A stretch of DNA of 64,000 nucleotides from Clostridia bacterium (GTDB lineage: Bacteria > Bacillota > Clostridia > Oscillospirales > Acutalibacteraceae): the NCBI GenBank assembly GCA_017438845.1, contig JAFRUO010000003.1, positions 1 to 64,000 on the forward strand, in the 5' to 3' direction. The translations under genes and the position numbers were made by a program. A model generated the notes under the pieces. It worked only from the letters and a program-made list of their open reading frames with translations, did no database searches and was not told the origin of the DNA. Numbering within the stretch: position 1 is the first letter of the stretch; each line of letters starts with the position of its first letter. Below are positions 18,411-26,128 of this stretch, in pieces.

Positions 18411-18442
18411 ATGACAAAATCCATTAAATGTGCTTTAATGGA
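18411..18442 (+). promoter_or_regulatory. Promoter with overlapping palindromic operator for the XRE regulator
   Basis: ATGACA (18411-18416), a 17-nt spacer and TTTAAT (18434-18439) form a near-consensus promoter. A perfect 9-bp inverted repeat, TCCATTAAA (18420-18428) and TTTAATGGA (18434-18442) with a 5-nt centre, covers the spacer and the -10 box. It lies just before the ribosome site and start of an XRE-family gene, which suggests autorepression by that protein. Confidence 0.6.
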
Positions 18443-18460
18443 TACAAGGGGGCGTTTGTA

Positions 18461-19921
18461 ATGGTTAAAGTTTCAAACAATCTTAAGAAAATACGAAAAC
18501 AAAAAGGAATTACTCAAGAGGAGCTTGCCTTAAAAATCAATGTTACAAGACAGGCGGTTTCAAACTGGGAGAACAACAAATCACTTCCCGATATTCACTC
18601 GCTTCAGGCAATATCGGAAGCGCTCGGAGTTGAACTTGAGGAGTTGGTTTACGGTAAAAAGAAAAACGAAATCAGCACCGAGCAGATAAAGGACGGCAAG
18701 GAGCGTTTGTTCAAGGTGATTCTTGCCGTGTTTGGCGGTCTATTTGTAGCTACGGGACTGTTTTTATTACTGACCGGCTTCTGGGAAGACATTCCCGCAA
18801 TTGTCCGAACTCCCCTTTCTCTTATTCCGTTTTGCATTACAAGTATCTTTACCGCTTTTGTTCTGCTTAAAAAGGCGGATAAAGCTTATCTCAGGGAAAG
18901 CTCTTCGTTCTTATGCGTTGCAGGTTTTATTCTCTCGTTTTATCTTATAAACAATCTTTTTGAAACCGTTTTTACGCAAGACATATTTCTTTTTATTTGC
19001 ATACTGTTTAATGCGGTTATACTGTATATCACCAATTCCGTAAGCACATTGTTTTTGTTTTATGTACTTATCCCGATATTTGAAGGCATTACTCTTTTCG
19101 ACAACTCGGCTTTTGCTTTTGCGGTCATACCGCTTTTTGCGGCAGGTACGGTATTTACCGTCTTGACGGGAAAAGCAGGAAAAGAAAAGGAGCATAGTTT
19201 TACAAGCTGGATAACAGTCATAGAATTTTGCGTTTTGATTTTTATCTTTGAATTTTGGTATCAGTGGTATTCCTTCAGTCTGTTCAATATAGCGCTTCTT
19301 GCCGCAACGGTTTATATTTTAAAAGACAACGGTCTGATAACCTCCGAACCGATGAAAGTCTTCGGGTTGATATTTGCATTGCTTTTGCTGGTGTGGTCAG
19401 ATGAAAGTATGCGATTCGTTGACGCAGAGACTGCTGATGTAGTAACGTTTATTGTGTCCTTATCGCTTTTCGTCGGAGCAACCGTATTTATGAAACTGAA
19501 GGGTAAGCTGTCAAAATACGACTTTTTATTTGCAATTGTACTGCTCACAAAAACGGTGTTTCATCTTATTTGCGACAATGTACCCGTTATTCACAGAACC
19601 ATTTTTAAGGGCGGTTATTATTACGAAGGCATCGAAAAAGAGCTGTTTATTTATGTAATCATCACTCAGCTGTTTTTGATTGGTATTGATTTTATATTCG
19701 TTTACAGCGGCACAAAGGAGCTCGACTTATTAAAAATCAATATCGGCGTACTTGCGGCGTATGCGGACATTTTGCTTATAAGTAACGCCTATTTTGACAT
19801 GAACATCGGGGTTTTCGGCTTGATCTGCATAGCCTTCGGAATATCGATTTTCTTTATCAATTTCTTTATGCTCATAAAAAAGCGCAAAGCTTTAAAGGAG
19901 GCGGCAGACAGTGAAGAATAA
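18461..19921 (+). CDS. XRE-family HTH regulator fused to a multi-span membrane domain (DUF2157-like)
   Basis: 486 aa from ATG at 18461, after AAGGGGG; the frame is open 11 codons further. Residues 5-60 are a Cro/CI helix-turn-helix (KKIRKQKGITQEELALKINVTRQAVSNWE). From about residue 85 the protein is a chain of some 12 hydrophobic segments. The first of these (GLFLLLTGFWEDIPAIVRTPL) recalls the start of DUF2157 membrane proteins. A DNA-binding domain tied to the membrane suggests signalling from the envelope to a nearby operator (inference). The next gene overlaps its end by 11 bp. Confidence 0.8.
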   Translation: MVKVSNNLKKIRKQKGITQEELALKINVTRQAVSNWENNKSLPDIHSLQAISEALGVELEELVYGKKKNEISTEQIKDGKERLFKVILAVFGGLFVATGLFLLLTGFWEDIPAIVRTPLSLIPFCITSIFTAFVLLKKADKAYLRESSSFLCVAGFILSFYLINNLFETVFTQDIFLFICILFNAVILYITNSVSTLFLFYVLIPIFEGITLFDNSAFAFAVIPLFAAGTVFTVLTGKAGKEKEHSFTSWITVIEFCVLIFIFEFWYQWYSFSLFNIALLAATVYILKDNGLITSEPMKVFGLIFALLLLVWSDESMRFVDAETADVVTFIVSLSLFVGATVFMKLKGKLSKYDFLFAIVLLTKTVFHLICDNVPVIHRTIFKGGYYYEGIEKELFIYVIITQLFLIGIDFIFVYSGTKELDLLKINIGVLAAYADILLISNAYFDMNIGVFGLICIAFGISIFFINFFMLIKKRKALKEAADSEE

Positions 19922-20438
19922 GCGGGTTTTAGCATTATGCATCACTTTATCGGCAGCATTTTTGTTGATGCTTATTACAGCGGTATATTCGTATTCGATA
20001 AGAAAAGAATATACTGCCAAAGCGGCAGAGCCGGGAGTACCGTTATACTTTAAGGCTGAAATATACGACATTGAAAACGGCTTTATTGAACTGTATCCGG
20101 AGGATTTGGGCTTTACCGAAAGCAAGTATTTAATAGTTGCGGTTGACAGTGACGGTATAGCTTACATCTCAAATACCGCTGACAAAAAGCCAAGCGATGA
20201 TGTTGTATATATTGACAATCGGTCAGACAGCGATTATTTTGAAGAGGAAGGCTTTTATTCAACACTTGTTTTCGCCACTTCGGACGATTGGACATTCGAA
20301 AACTGCGAGCAGCTTTATTTAGGCGAACAAACGCTTGTAAAGCTTGATGTGGGTGCTGATCACGTTTATGTCGACGACGTTCTGATAGACGGAGTAAGCG
20401 CCGAAGAATGGCTGAAGGAAAACTGCAAAGAACAATAA
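19911..20438 (+). CDS. Membrane-anchored protein, possibly GDYXXLXY-like partner of the XRE/membrane regulator
   Basis: 175 aa starting at GTG inside the end of the upstream gene, with AAAGGAGG before it, so the two should be translated together. One N-terminal helix (about residues 6-27) anchors an acidic extracytoplasmic domain. DUF2157 proteins are often encoded beside small membrane-anchored GDYXXLXY proteins; the segment AEIYDIENGFIELYP may be a degenerate form of that motif, but the match is weak. Function unknown. A strong terminator follows, so the pair forms a two-gene operon. Confidence 0.65.
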   Translation: MKNKRVLALCITLSAAFLLMLITAVYSYSIRKEYTAKAAEPGVPLYFKAEIYDIENGFIELYPEDLGFTESKYLIVAVDSDGIAYISNTADKKPSDDVVYIDNRSDSDYFEEEGFYSTLVFATSDDWTFENCEQLYLGEQTLVKLDVGADHVYVDDVLIDGVSAEEWLKENCKEQ

Positions 20439-20470
20439 AAAAAGACTCAGGTTTTCCCTGAGTCTTTTTT
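20438..20470. terminator. Bidirectional terminator
   Basis: A 10-bp perfect stem AAGACTCAGG/CCTGAGTCTT (20442-20451, 20457-20466) has A and T runs on both sides. It can end both the plus-strand regulator operon and the minus-strand 39-aa peptide gene, whose stops lie a few bases away on each side. Confidence 0.93.
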
Positions 20471-20479
20471 CAAGTCTGA

Positions 20480-20599
20480 TCAGATGTCAAGCCATCCGCC
20501 TTCTCCGCCTTCAACAGGGCCGGTTCCTACCGAAATCGTAAGAACATCCTCCTGCTCATAAGCGGAAAGCTCAAAATCGGGGCATTCGTAATTTTTCAT
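20480..20599 (-). CDS. 39-aa orphan peptide, Gly-rich C-terminus
   Basis: An ATG frame of 39 codons and stop. It begins MKNYECPDFELSAYEQED, then VLTIS, and ends in a Gly-rich stretch closing on GGWLDI. Gut Clostridia carry many short orphan peptides with this kind of start (K-x-Y-E-x-P-x-x-E-L, then EDVLT or EDVIT and Ser); I know the pattern from memory only. The ribosome site is weak (AAAGTGAGTG), but a plausible promoter and operator lie upstream and a strong terminator directly follows the stop. No processing gene or transporter is adjacent. It could be a signalling or RiPP-like peptide, or a structural small protein. Confidence 0.6.
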   Translation of the reverse strand: MKNYECPDFELSAYEQEDVLTISVGTGPVEGGEGGWLDI

Positions 20600-20632
20600 T
20601 GCACTCACTTTTTTTGTAATTGAATATATAAC

Positions 20633-20706
20633 GTAAATAGAATACAGATATTTACTGTAAATAATTATATATCAAACAATCCGATTTGTATATATGTAAT
20701 ATTTAC
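20633..20706 (-). promoter_or_regulatory. Promoter and TATTTAC operator-like sites upstream of the 39-aa peptide
   Basis: On the minus strand TATAAT (20664-20669) lies 17 nt from TATACA (20687-20692). A perfect palindrome, TATTTAC and GTAAATA around one base (20649-20663), abuts the -10 box. Further half-sites lie at 20633-20639 and 20700-20706. The region is AT-rich, so chance is possible. The remaining sequence up to 20787 holds no gene that I can see. Confidence 0.4.
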
Positions 20707-20787
20707 AAATATTCGGCTGTTCATAACACGGAATATTGTATTTAGTGCCGTAAAGAAATGAAAAACGTAATATAAAAAGTGTTTCTG

Positions 20788-21936
20788 TCAGAAGCGCCGA
20801 CGCTTTTTTACGGCTGTCTTATATACGGCAAGCCCTGCCATAAGTCCGAGTGAAGCAGGCACAAGCTTTTTTACAATCGGCACTGCTACCTGCGGTGACG
20901 GCGGCGACCAGGAATAAAAGAGGTATCTTGCTTTCTGATGAATATCCTTAAATTCAAATATATCCTCGTATAAAAGCGTGTGGGTTGAAAAAGTGTTTAG
21001 ATTATTTTCGTCTAAATCTATAATCCTCACTCCCCTTTTCATATAAGGGCCGTAAACATTAAAGCCCACGCCTTGAGCATAACCCATTTTCATCCCCATA
21101 AATTCACCGACAAAGCTGTTGTTGTGATCATGTCCGAAAAACATTCCGAGTACATCGCCTTTTTCCCTGAGCACATCAAATTCTCCTGAATTTTCATCAG
21201 GCGTACCGGGAGTTTCCAAAAGAAAATCGCAATCCCCTTTTATTAAATAATCAGCGTCAATATCATAGTATTTTCCAAGATAATCTCCGTACCCTGCAGC
21301 GTGAGGGATTTTTGACTTTGGAACCTGCTTTAGCAAATGCCATATTTCCGGCACGGGAATGTGCTGAAAGACAAGAGATTTTATATATTCCCCGTTTTCC
21401 TGTTTAAGTCTGTCCCTTGTTTTTTGATACCATTTCAGCTGACCCTCGGTGACATGGTCGCACTTGCCCGACGGAGTAGCGGACAGCGAATCAATAAGAT
21501 AAATGTTAAATACCGTTTTATCGGATTTACTGCCCTTTATTTCAAGATTGTGATTACATAAACCGGCAAGCTCCTTTTCCCCTCTTTGTGCAAGGCAGGA
21601 GGGATAGCTTTTATAAACTTTGTATTGCTTTTCCTTTGAGCTTCCGAAGGCCTGTGCGTCATGATTTCCGAAAACAAAGGTAAAGGGTGTATTTCTCTCG
21701 GCTAACGGTTTTAAAAGATTTCTGATGGTTTTTTCGGTGTTTTTATCCCTGTTTCCAACTGCCAGAAATGTACCGTAGCCCTTGACCTGATCGCCTGTAA
21801 AGACAACAAGGTCCGGCTTTTCTCTGTCGAGTGCCGCCGCAATAAATTCCACTGTGTTTTTTGAGGTAAACTGAGTATCCTGTGTATCGGATATCTGCAT
21901 TATACGGAATTTTCCGTTGTCGTTAAACTTCAGCAT
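20788..21936 (-). CDS. Metallophosphoesterase (calcineurin-like) with C-terminal membrane helix
   Basis: 382 aa from ATG at 21936, after AAAGGAAG; the open frame extends 20 codons into the upstream gene. Metal-binding motifs are in order: FRIMQISDTQD (Asp kept, Gln where many have His), VFTGDQVKG, FGNHDA and the paired His in GHDHNNS. It resembles the purple-acid-phosphatase-like group acting on phosphomonoesters or diesters. The C-terminal segment (SLGLMAGLAVYKTAVKKRRRF) is hydrophobic then strongly basic, so the enzyme is probably tail-anchored. It overlaps the SemiSWEET-like gene by 14 bp. Confidence 0.87.
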   Translation of the reverse strand: MLKFNDNGKFRIMQISDTQDTQFTSKNTVEFIAAALDREKPDLVVFTGDQVKGYGTFLAVGNRDKNTEKTIRNLLKPLAERNTPFTFVFGNHDAQAFGSSKEKQYKVYKSYPSCLAQRGEKELAGLCNHNLEIKGSKSDKTVFNIYLIDSLSATPSGKCDHVTEGQLKWYQKTRDRLKQENGEYIKSLVFQHIPVPEIWHLLKQVPKSKIPHAAGYGDYLGKYYDIDADYLIKGDCDFLLETPGTPDENSGEFDVLREKGDVLGMFFGHDHNNSFVGEFMGMKMGYAQGVGFNVYGPYMKRGVRIIDLDENNLNTFSTHTLLYEDIFEFKDIHQKARYLFYSWSPPSPQVAVPIVKKLVPASLGLMAGLAVYKTAVKKRRRF

Positions 21937-22207
21937 TTTTACTTCCTTTATCAAATCTTTTATTTCTGAAATAAACTGCAATATTAAGTATAACAAAAAA
22001 TATATTTATAAAATATGCTATTAAAACATAGTTAATATTACCGCCGACGAATTTGGCGGCAATACCCGCAATATAGCCTACGGTTATCAGCAGATAAAAC
22101 GGAAGACTTATGGATTTTGCCGTTCTTGCCCTTACGGCTTTAATCAGATTTATCGGCCACGAAAGACCGAAGCAGATAAGCATTATCGTTTCAAGTATAT
22201 TTTGCAT
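21923..22207 (-). CDS. SemiSWEET/PQ-loop-type small membrane protein
   Basis: 94 aa with three transmembrane helices. The first helix carries a Pro-containing motif, SWPINLIKAVRARTAKSIS, like the PQ loop of SemiSWEET sugar transporters, which work as dimers of three-helix units. Substrate unknown. It overlaps the metallophosphoesterase gene, suggesting co-expression, though a functional link is not evident. Confidence 0.7.
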   Translation of the reverse strand: MQNILETIMLICFGLSWPINLIKAVRARTAKSISLPFYLLITVGYIAGIAAKFVGGNINYVLIAYFINIFFVILNIAVYFRNKRFDKGSKNAEV

Positions 22208-22217
22208 AACATTTCCT

Positions 22218-22248
22218 TTTAAAAAGGGACGGGTTTTGCACCCGTCCC
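22218..22248 (-). terminator. Rho-independent terminator after PEP carboxykinase gene
   Basis: An 8-bp stem GGGACGGG/CCCGTCCC (22226-22233, 22241-22248). On the minus strand it is followed by TTTTT and lies just past the pckG stop. Confidence 0.9.
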
Positions 22249-22259
22249 GAAATTATTAA

Positions 22260-24047
22260 TTATTCAAGGTTTGCCTTGAGAGTTGCAAGACTGTCCTTAA
22301 GCTCAGCGGGAAGCTTTTCACCGAACTTTTTGAAGAATTCTTCAATTCCGTCAGCCTCATCCTTCCAGAGTGACTTGTCAACGTCAAGAATGCTGTCAAG
22401 ACCTTCAAGGCTGATTTCGTCCTCTATGCCCTCACGGTTGATGTCCTTAGCGTAAGGAATGTAACCGATTGCGGTTTCCTGAGCGTCAACCTTACCCTCG
22501 CAACGCTTGATAATCCATTCAAGAACACGAAGGTTGTCGCCGAAGCCGGGCCACATAAAGTTGCCTTCGTCATCCTTTCTGAACCAGTTAACGTTGAAAA
22601 TCTTGGGAGCCTTATCGGGGTCAAGAGTCTTACCGATATCAATCCAGTGCTGCCAGTAGTCAGCCATATGATAACCGCAGAACGGAAGCATAGCCATCGG
22701 GTCACGTCTTACAACGCCGACTGCGCCTGCCGCTGCAGCAGTTGTTTCGGAAGCCATAGTTGCGCCTACGAACACACCGTGATTCCAATCCCTCGACTGA
22801 TATACCAGCGGAGCAAGCTTTGCGCGTCTGCCGCCGAATACGAATGCGGAAATCGGAACGCCCTGCGGGTTTTCAAATTCACTTGAAAGGCACGGGCAGT
22901 TAACTGCGGGTGCTGTGAAGCGGCTGTTCGGATGAGCAAGGTTTTTGCCCGCAGCCTTCCACTCAACGCCGTTGCATTTAATACCTGTCCACTCCTCAGC
23001 GTTAACGGGAGGATTCTTGTCAAGTCCTTCCCACCAAACAGTATTGGTGTCAAGGTTTCTTGCAACGTTGGTAAAGATTGCGCCCTTCATTGTTGACTTA
23101 AGAGCGTTCGGGTTGGACTTTTCGTTAGTGCCGGGTGCAACGCCGAAGAAGCCGTTTTCGGGGTTGATAGCATAAAGTCTGCCGTCAGCGCCTTTACGAA
23201 TCCAGGAAATGTCGTCGCCTACGCACCATACCTTATAGCCCTTAGCTCTGTAGCCCTCGGGCGGAATAAGCATAGCAAGATTTGTCTTGCCGCATGCTGA
23301 CGGGAAAGCTGCACAAATGTATTTAACCTCGCCCTGCGGATTTTCAAGACCGAGAATAAGCATATGCTCTGCCTGCCAGCCTTCGTTCTTACCCTGATAG
23401 GAAGCAATACGAAGAGCGAAGCACTTTTTGCCTAAGAGAACGTTTCCGCCGTATGCCGAGTTAACGGAGATAATTGTGTTGTCCTCGGGGAACTGACAAA
23501 TCCATCTCTTTTCGGCATCAACATTACACTTACAGTGAAGTCCTCTTACCCAGTCGTTTGAATCGCCGAGAGCGTCCATAACAGCCTTGCCTACGCGGGT
23601 CATGATAGCCATGTTGAGTACAACGTAAATTGAGTCGGTAAGCTCGATGCCTGCCTTTGAGAAGGGCGAGCCTACGGGGCCCATTGAATAAGGGATAACA
23701 TACATTGTTCTGCCCTTATAGGAATCTCTTGCGATGTCATAAAGCATTTCATATGCTTTAACGGGATCCATCCAGTGGTTTGTAGGACCTGCGTCCTCTT
23801 CTTTTCTTGAGCAGATAAGAGTTCTGTCCTCAACACGAGCAACGTCGTCGGGCTTTGTTCTGTGATAAAGGCAACCGGGAAGCAGTTCTTCATTAAGCTT
23901 AATCATTTCACCGGTCGCAATTGCCTCTTTACGGATTTCTTCAAGCTGCTCCTCGCTGCCGTCAATCCAGACAATTTTGTCGGGCTTTACAAGCTCCGCC
24001 TTCTCGTCAATCCAGTCGAGAATGCTTTTGTTGGTTGTTAATGCCAT
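22260..24047 (-). CDS. pckG: Phosphoenolpyruvate carboxykinase (GTP)
   Basis: 595 aa, the length of the GTP-dependent family. The P-loop region is AAFPSACGKTNLAMLIPP (about residues 242-259) with the reactive cysteine of GTP-type enzymes. GDDISWIRKG (metal and PEP binding) and FGGRRAKLAPLVYQSRDW are further signatures. It interconverts oxaloacetate plus GTP with PEP, CO2 and GDP; in anaerobes it often runs toward oxaloacetate as an anaplerotic step to succinate or propionate. It is monocistronic, with its own promoter and terminator. Confidence 0.98.
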   Translation of the reverse strand: MALTTNKSILDWIDEKAELVKPDKIVWIDGSEEQLEEIRKEAIATGEMIKLNEELLPGCLYHRTKPDDVARVEDRTLICSRKEEDAGPTNHWMDPVKAYEMLYDIARDSYKGRTMYVIPYSMGPVGSPFSKAGIELTDSIYVVLNMAIMTRVGKAVMDALGDSNDWVRGLHCKCNVDAEKRWICQFPEDNTIISVNSAYGGNVLLGKKCFALRIASYQGKNEGWQAEHMLILGLENPQGEVKYICAAFPSACGKTNLAMLIPPEGYRAKGYKVWCVGDDISWIRKGADGRLYAINPENGFFGVAPGTNEKSNPNALKSTMKGAIFTNVARNLDTNTVWWEGLDKNPPVNAEEWTGIKCNGVEWKAAGKNLAHPNSRFTAPAVNCPCLSSEFENPQGVPISAFVFGGRRAKLAPLVYQSRDWNHGVFVGATMASETTAAAAGAVGVVRRDPMAMLPFCGYHMADYWQHWIDIGKTLDPDKAPKIFNVNWFRKDDEGNFMWPGFGDNLRVLEWIIKRCEGKVDAQETAIGYIPYAKDINREGIEDEISLEGLDSILDVDKSLWKDEADGIEEFFKKFGEKLPAELKDSLATLKANLE

Positions 24048-24087
24048 AGTAGTATCTCCTTACTTTCGGATATTCCGAATAATTTAC

Positions 24088-24116
24088 ATTATAAGCGATA
24101 TACGCATTATTAAGAA
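24088..24116 (-). promoter_or_regulatory. Likely promoter for pckG
   Basis: TATAAT on the minus strand at 24088-24093, with a weak TTCTTA (24111-24116) 17 nt away, 40 bp before the ATG. The rest of the divergent gap to asnB at 24261 is AT-rich and holds no gene that I can see. Confidence 0.45.
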
Positions 24117-24260
24117 TATTATAATATAATATTTCTTTTTTTGCAACTAAAATGTTAAAAAATTATCAATAATAAATCACGTTCCGAGCGAACAATTTCA
24201 GTAATATATAACCAACTCTGCGAGCATATATATTAACAAATCTTTAAAAGAGGTGTTAAT

Positions 24261-26090
24261 ATGAGCGTAATTGCAGGAGAGGTCTCCTTCGGGAGGGCTC
24301 TGCACGAAAAATTGGAGCAGTTTGAGGAAATGAAAAAAGCGTTGTTTATGAGAGGCGGACTTGAGCAGTCAAGCTACCTTAACAACACGGTTTGCCTTAT
24401 ACAAGGGGTTGACGAGGACGCGGACAAAAGCATAGCCGTTCCCTACTTTTTAAAGCTTTCGGAAAACAAATACTACTGCATTCTTGACGGCAGACTGTCA
24501 AACAGCGAGGAAATGTGCGAAAGGCTCAGGCAGAAGGGATACGAGCTAAGAGACGGCAGCGATTGCGAAATAATCACAGCCGCATATGCGATATTCGGCG
24601 AAGAATGCTTAACGCTTTTAAACGGCGTATATGCCTTTGCAATTTGGGACTCTGCAAAACAGGAACTGTTTTTTGCAAGAGACAGACTGGGAGTAAGACC
24701 CTTGTTTTTTACAACACAAAGCGGAAGCTTTATTTTTTCATCGGAAATAAAAGGGCTTCTTTCTCAGCCTCAAATTACCGCAAAAATTGATACTGCATCT
24801 ATACTTGAAATAATGCTGATCGGTCCGGGCAGAACACTCGGCTACGGTATATTTAACGGGATTAACGAGCTGCTGCCTGCACAGTACGGAGTTTATTCAC
24901 GTCAGGGTTTAAGGCTTAAAAAATATTGGTCACTTGCGGCATATGAAATAAACGACAACGTAAAGCAGGCTACGGAAAGGGTGCGCGAGCTTGTCGAGGG
25001 TTCAATTAAAGAACAGCTAAGTCCCGACGAAGAGGTATGCACCATGCTCTCGGGCGGACTTGACTCAAGCGTAATTACGGCGGTTGTAAGTGATATATAC
25101 AAAAAGCAGGGAGCACGTCTTCAGACCTATTCCGTGACATATACCGACAATGATAAATACTTCAAGTCGTCACGCTTTCAGCCCGAAAGCGATACGGGCT
25201 ATATTGAAATTATGCTAAACAGCACCGGAGCTGAAAACGAGGCTTTTGAAATAAGCTCAAAAGAGCTTGCCGACGCACTTTACGAAGCGGTGGACGCAAG
25301 GGATTTACCGGGCATGGCAGATATTGATTCCTCGCTTTTACTTTTCTGCAAAAAAATAAGAGAAAAGCATAAAATCGCCCTTTCCGGTGAATGCTCGGAC
25401 GAAATATTCGGCGGCTATCCGTGGTACAGAGATGAGAAGCTTTATAATTTCGACGGTTTCCCCTGGGCTCATTCTTCCGAATTCCGCAAGTCGTTACTGA
25501 AGGATGATTATATAAAGGACATTGACTGTGAAGAATACATCTACTCAAAATACAGACAGACGGTTTGCGAAGCGCCCCTGAGTGCTAATGTAACCAGGGC
25601 CGAAAACCGAAAAAAAGAGCTTATGAAACTCAATCTCGACTGGTTTATGATGACGCTCGTAGACCGCACGGACAGAATGTGCCAGAGATGCTCTCTGGAT
25701 GTAAGGGTGCCCTTCTGCGACTACAGAATTGCTGAATATCTTTATAATCTGAAATGGGAATACAAGGAGTTAAAGGGAATTGAAAAGGGAATTCTGAGAG
25801 AGGCGTTCCGCGACCTTTTGCCCGAAGAGGTGCTTTTAAGAAAAAAGAGCCCATACCCTAAAACTCACAACCCCGAATATCTCGGCATTGTCAGAGAAAA
25901 ACTCAAGGAGCTTATCGAGGACAGCTCTGCTCCCGTTTTTGAATTTCTTAAAAGAGATGAGATAACTAAGCTTTTAAATACGGAAATACCCGAAAACTTT
26001 TACGGTCAGCTTATGACAACTCCGCAGACCATAGCTTATATCCTGCAGGTGGATTACTGGCTGCGTAAATACAACATAGAAATAGTTTAA
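24261..26090 (+). CDS. asnB: Asparagine synthetase-like protein with degenerate glutaminase site
   Basis: 609 aa, two-domain AsnB layout. The N-terminal glutaminase domain should begin Met-Cys-Gly, the cysteine being the nucleophile after Met removal; here it begins MSVIAG, with Ser for Cys and Val for Gly. The usual RGPD and NGEIYN motifs are absent or altered (DGRLSN at 76-81), though GSDCEII and ARDRLGVRPLFF persist. The synthetase domain is intact: SGGLDSS (264-270), ALSGECSDEIFGGYPWY, and MCQRCSLDVRVPFCDYR. It should still adenylate aspartate but is unlikely to hydrolyse glutamine; ammonia use or another substrate is inferred. No frameshift is seen. It stands alone on the plus strand. 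Confidence 0.85.
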   Translation: MSVIAGEVSFGRALHEKLEQFEEMKKALFMRGGLEQSSYLNNTVCLIQGVDEDADKSIAVPYFLKLSENKYYCILDGRLSNSEEMCERLRQKGYELRDGSDCEIITAAYAIFGEECLTLLNGVYAFAIWDSAKQELFFARDRLGVRPLFFTTQSGSFIFSSEIKGLLSQPQITAKIDTASILEIMLIGPGRTLGYGIFNGINELLPAQYGVYSRQGLRLKKYWSLAAYEINDNVKQATERVRELVEGSIKEQLSPDEEVCTMLSGGLDSSVITAVVSDIYKKQGARLQTYSVTYTDNDKYFKSSRFQPESDTGYIEIMLNSTGAENEAFEISSKELADALYEAVDARDLPGMADIDSSLLLFCKKIREKHKIALSGECSDEIFGGYPWYRDEKLYNFDGFPWAHSSEFRKSLLKDDYIKDIDCEEYIYSKYRQTVCEAPLSANVTRAENRKKELMKLNLDWFMMTLVDRTDRMCQRCSLDVRVPFCDYRIAEYLYNLKWEYKELKGIEKGILREAFRDLLPEEVLLRKKSPYPKTHNPEYLGIVREKLKELIEDSSAPVFEFLKRDEITKLLNTEIPENFYGQLMTTPQTIAYILQVDYWLRKYNIEIV

Positions 26091-26122
26091 AAAAAACCGC
26101 AGTAATAAAAAATTACTGCGGT
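26091..26122 (-). terminator. Terminator between asnB and the mreB-like gene
   Basis: An 11-bp perfect stem ACCGCAGTAAT/ATTACTGCGGT. On the minus strand it is followed by eight T residues, so it ends the mreB-like transcript; it may also weakly end asnB. Confidence 0.88.
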
Positions 26123-26128
26123 ATGCTT

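Noticed and set aside
24261..26090. asnB as a pseudogene
   Set aside because: The frame is intact across both domains and the synthetase motifs are conserved; only the glutaminase site is changed.
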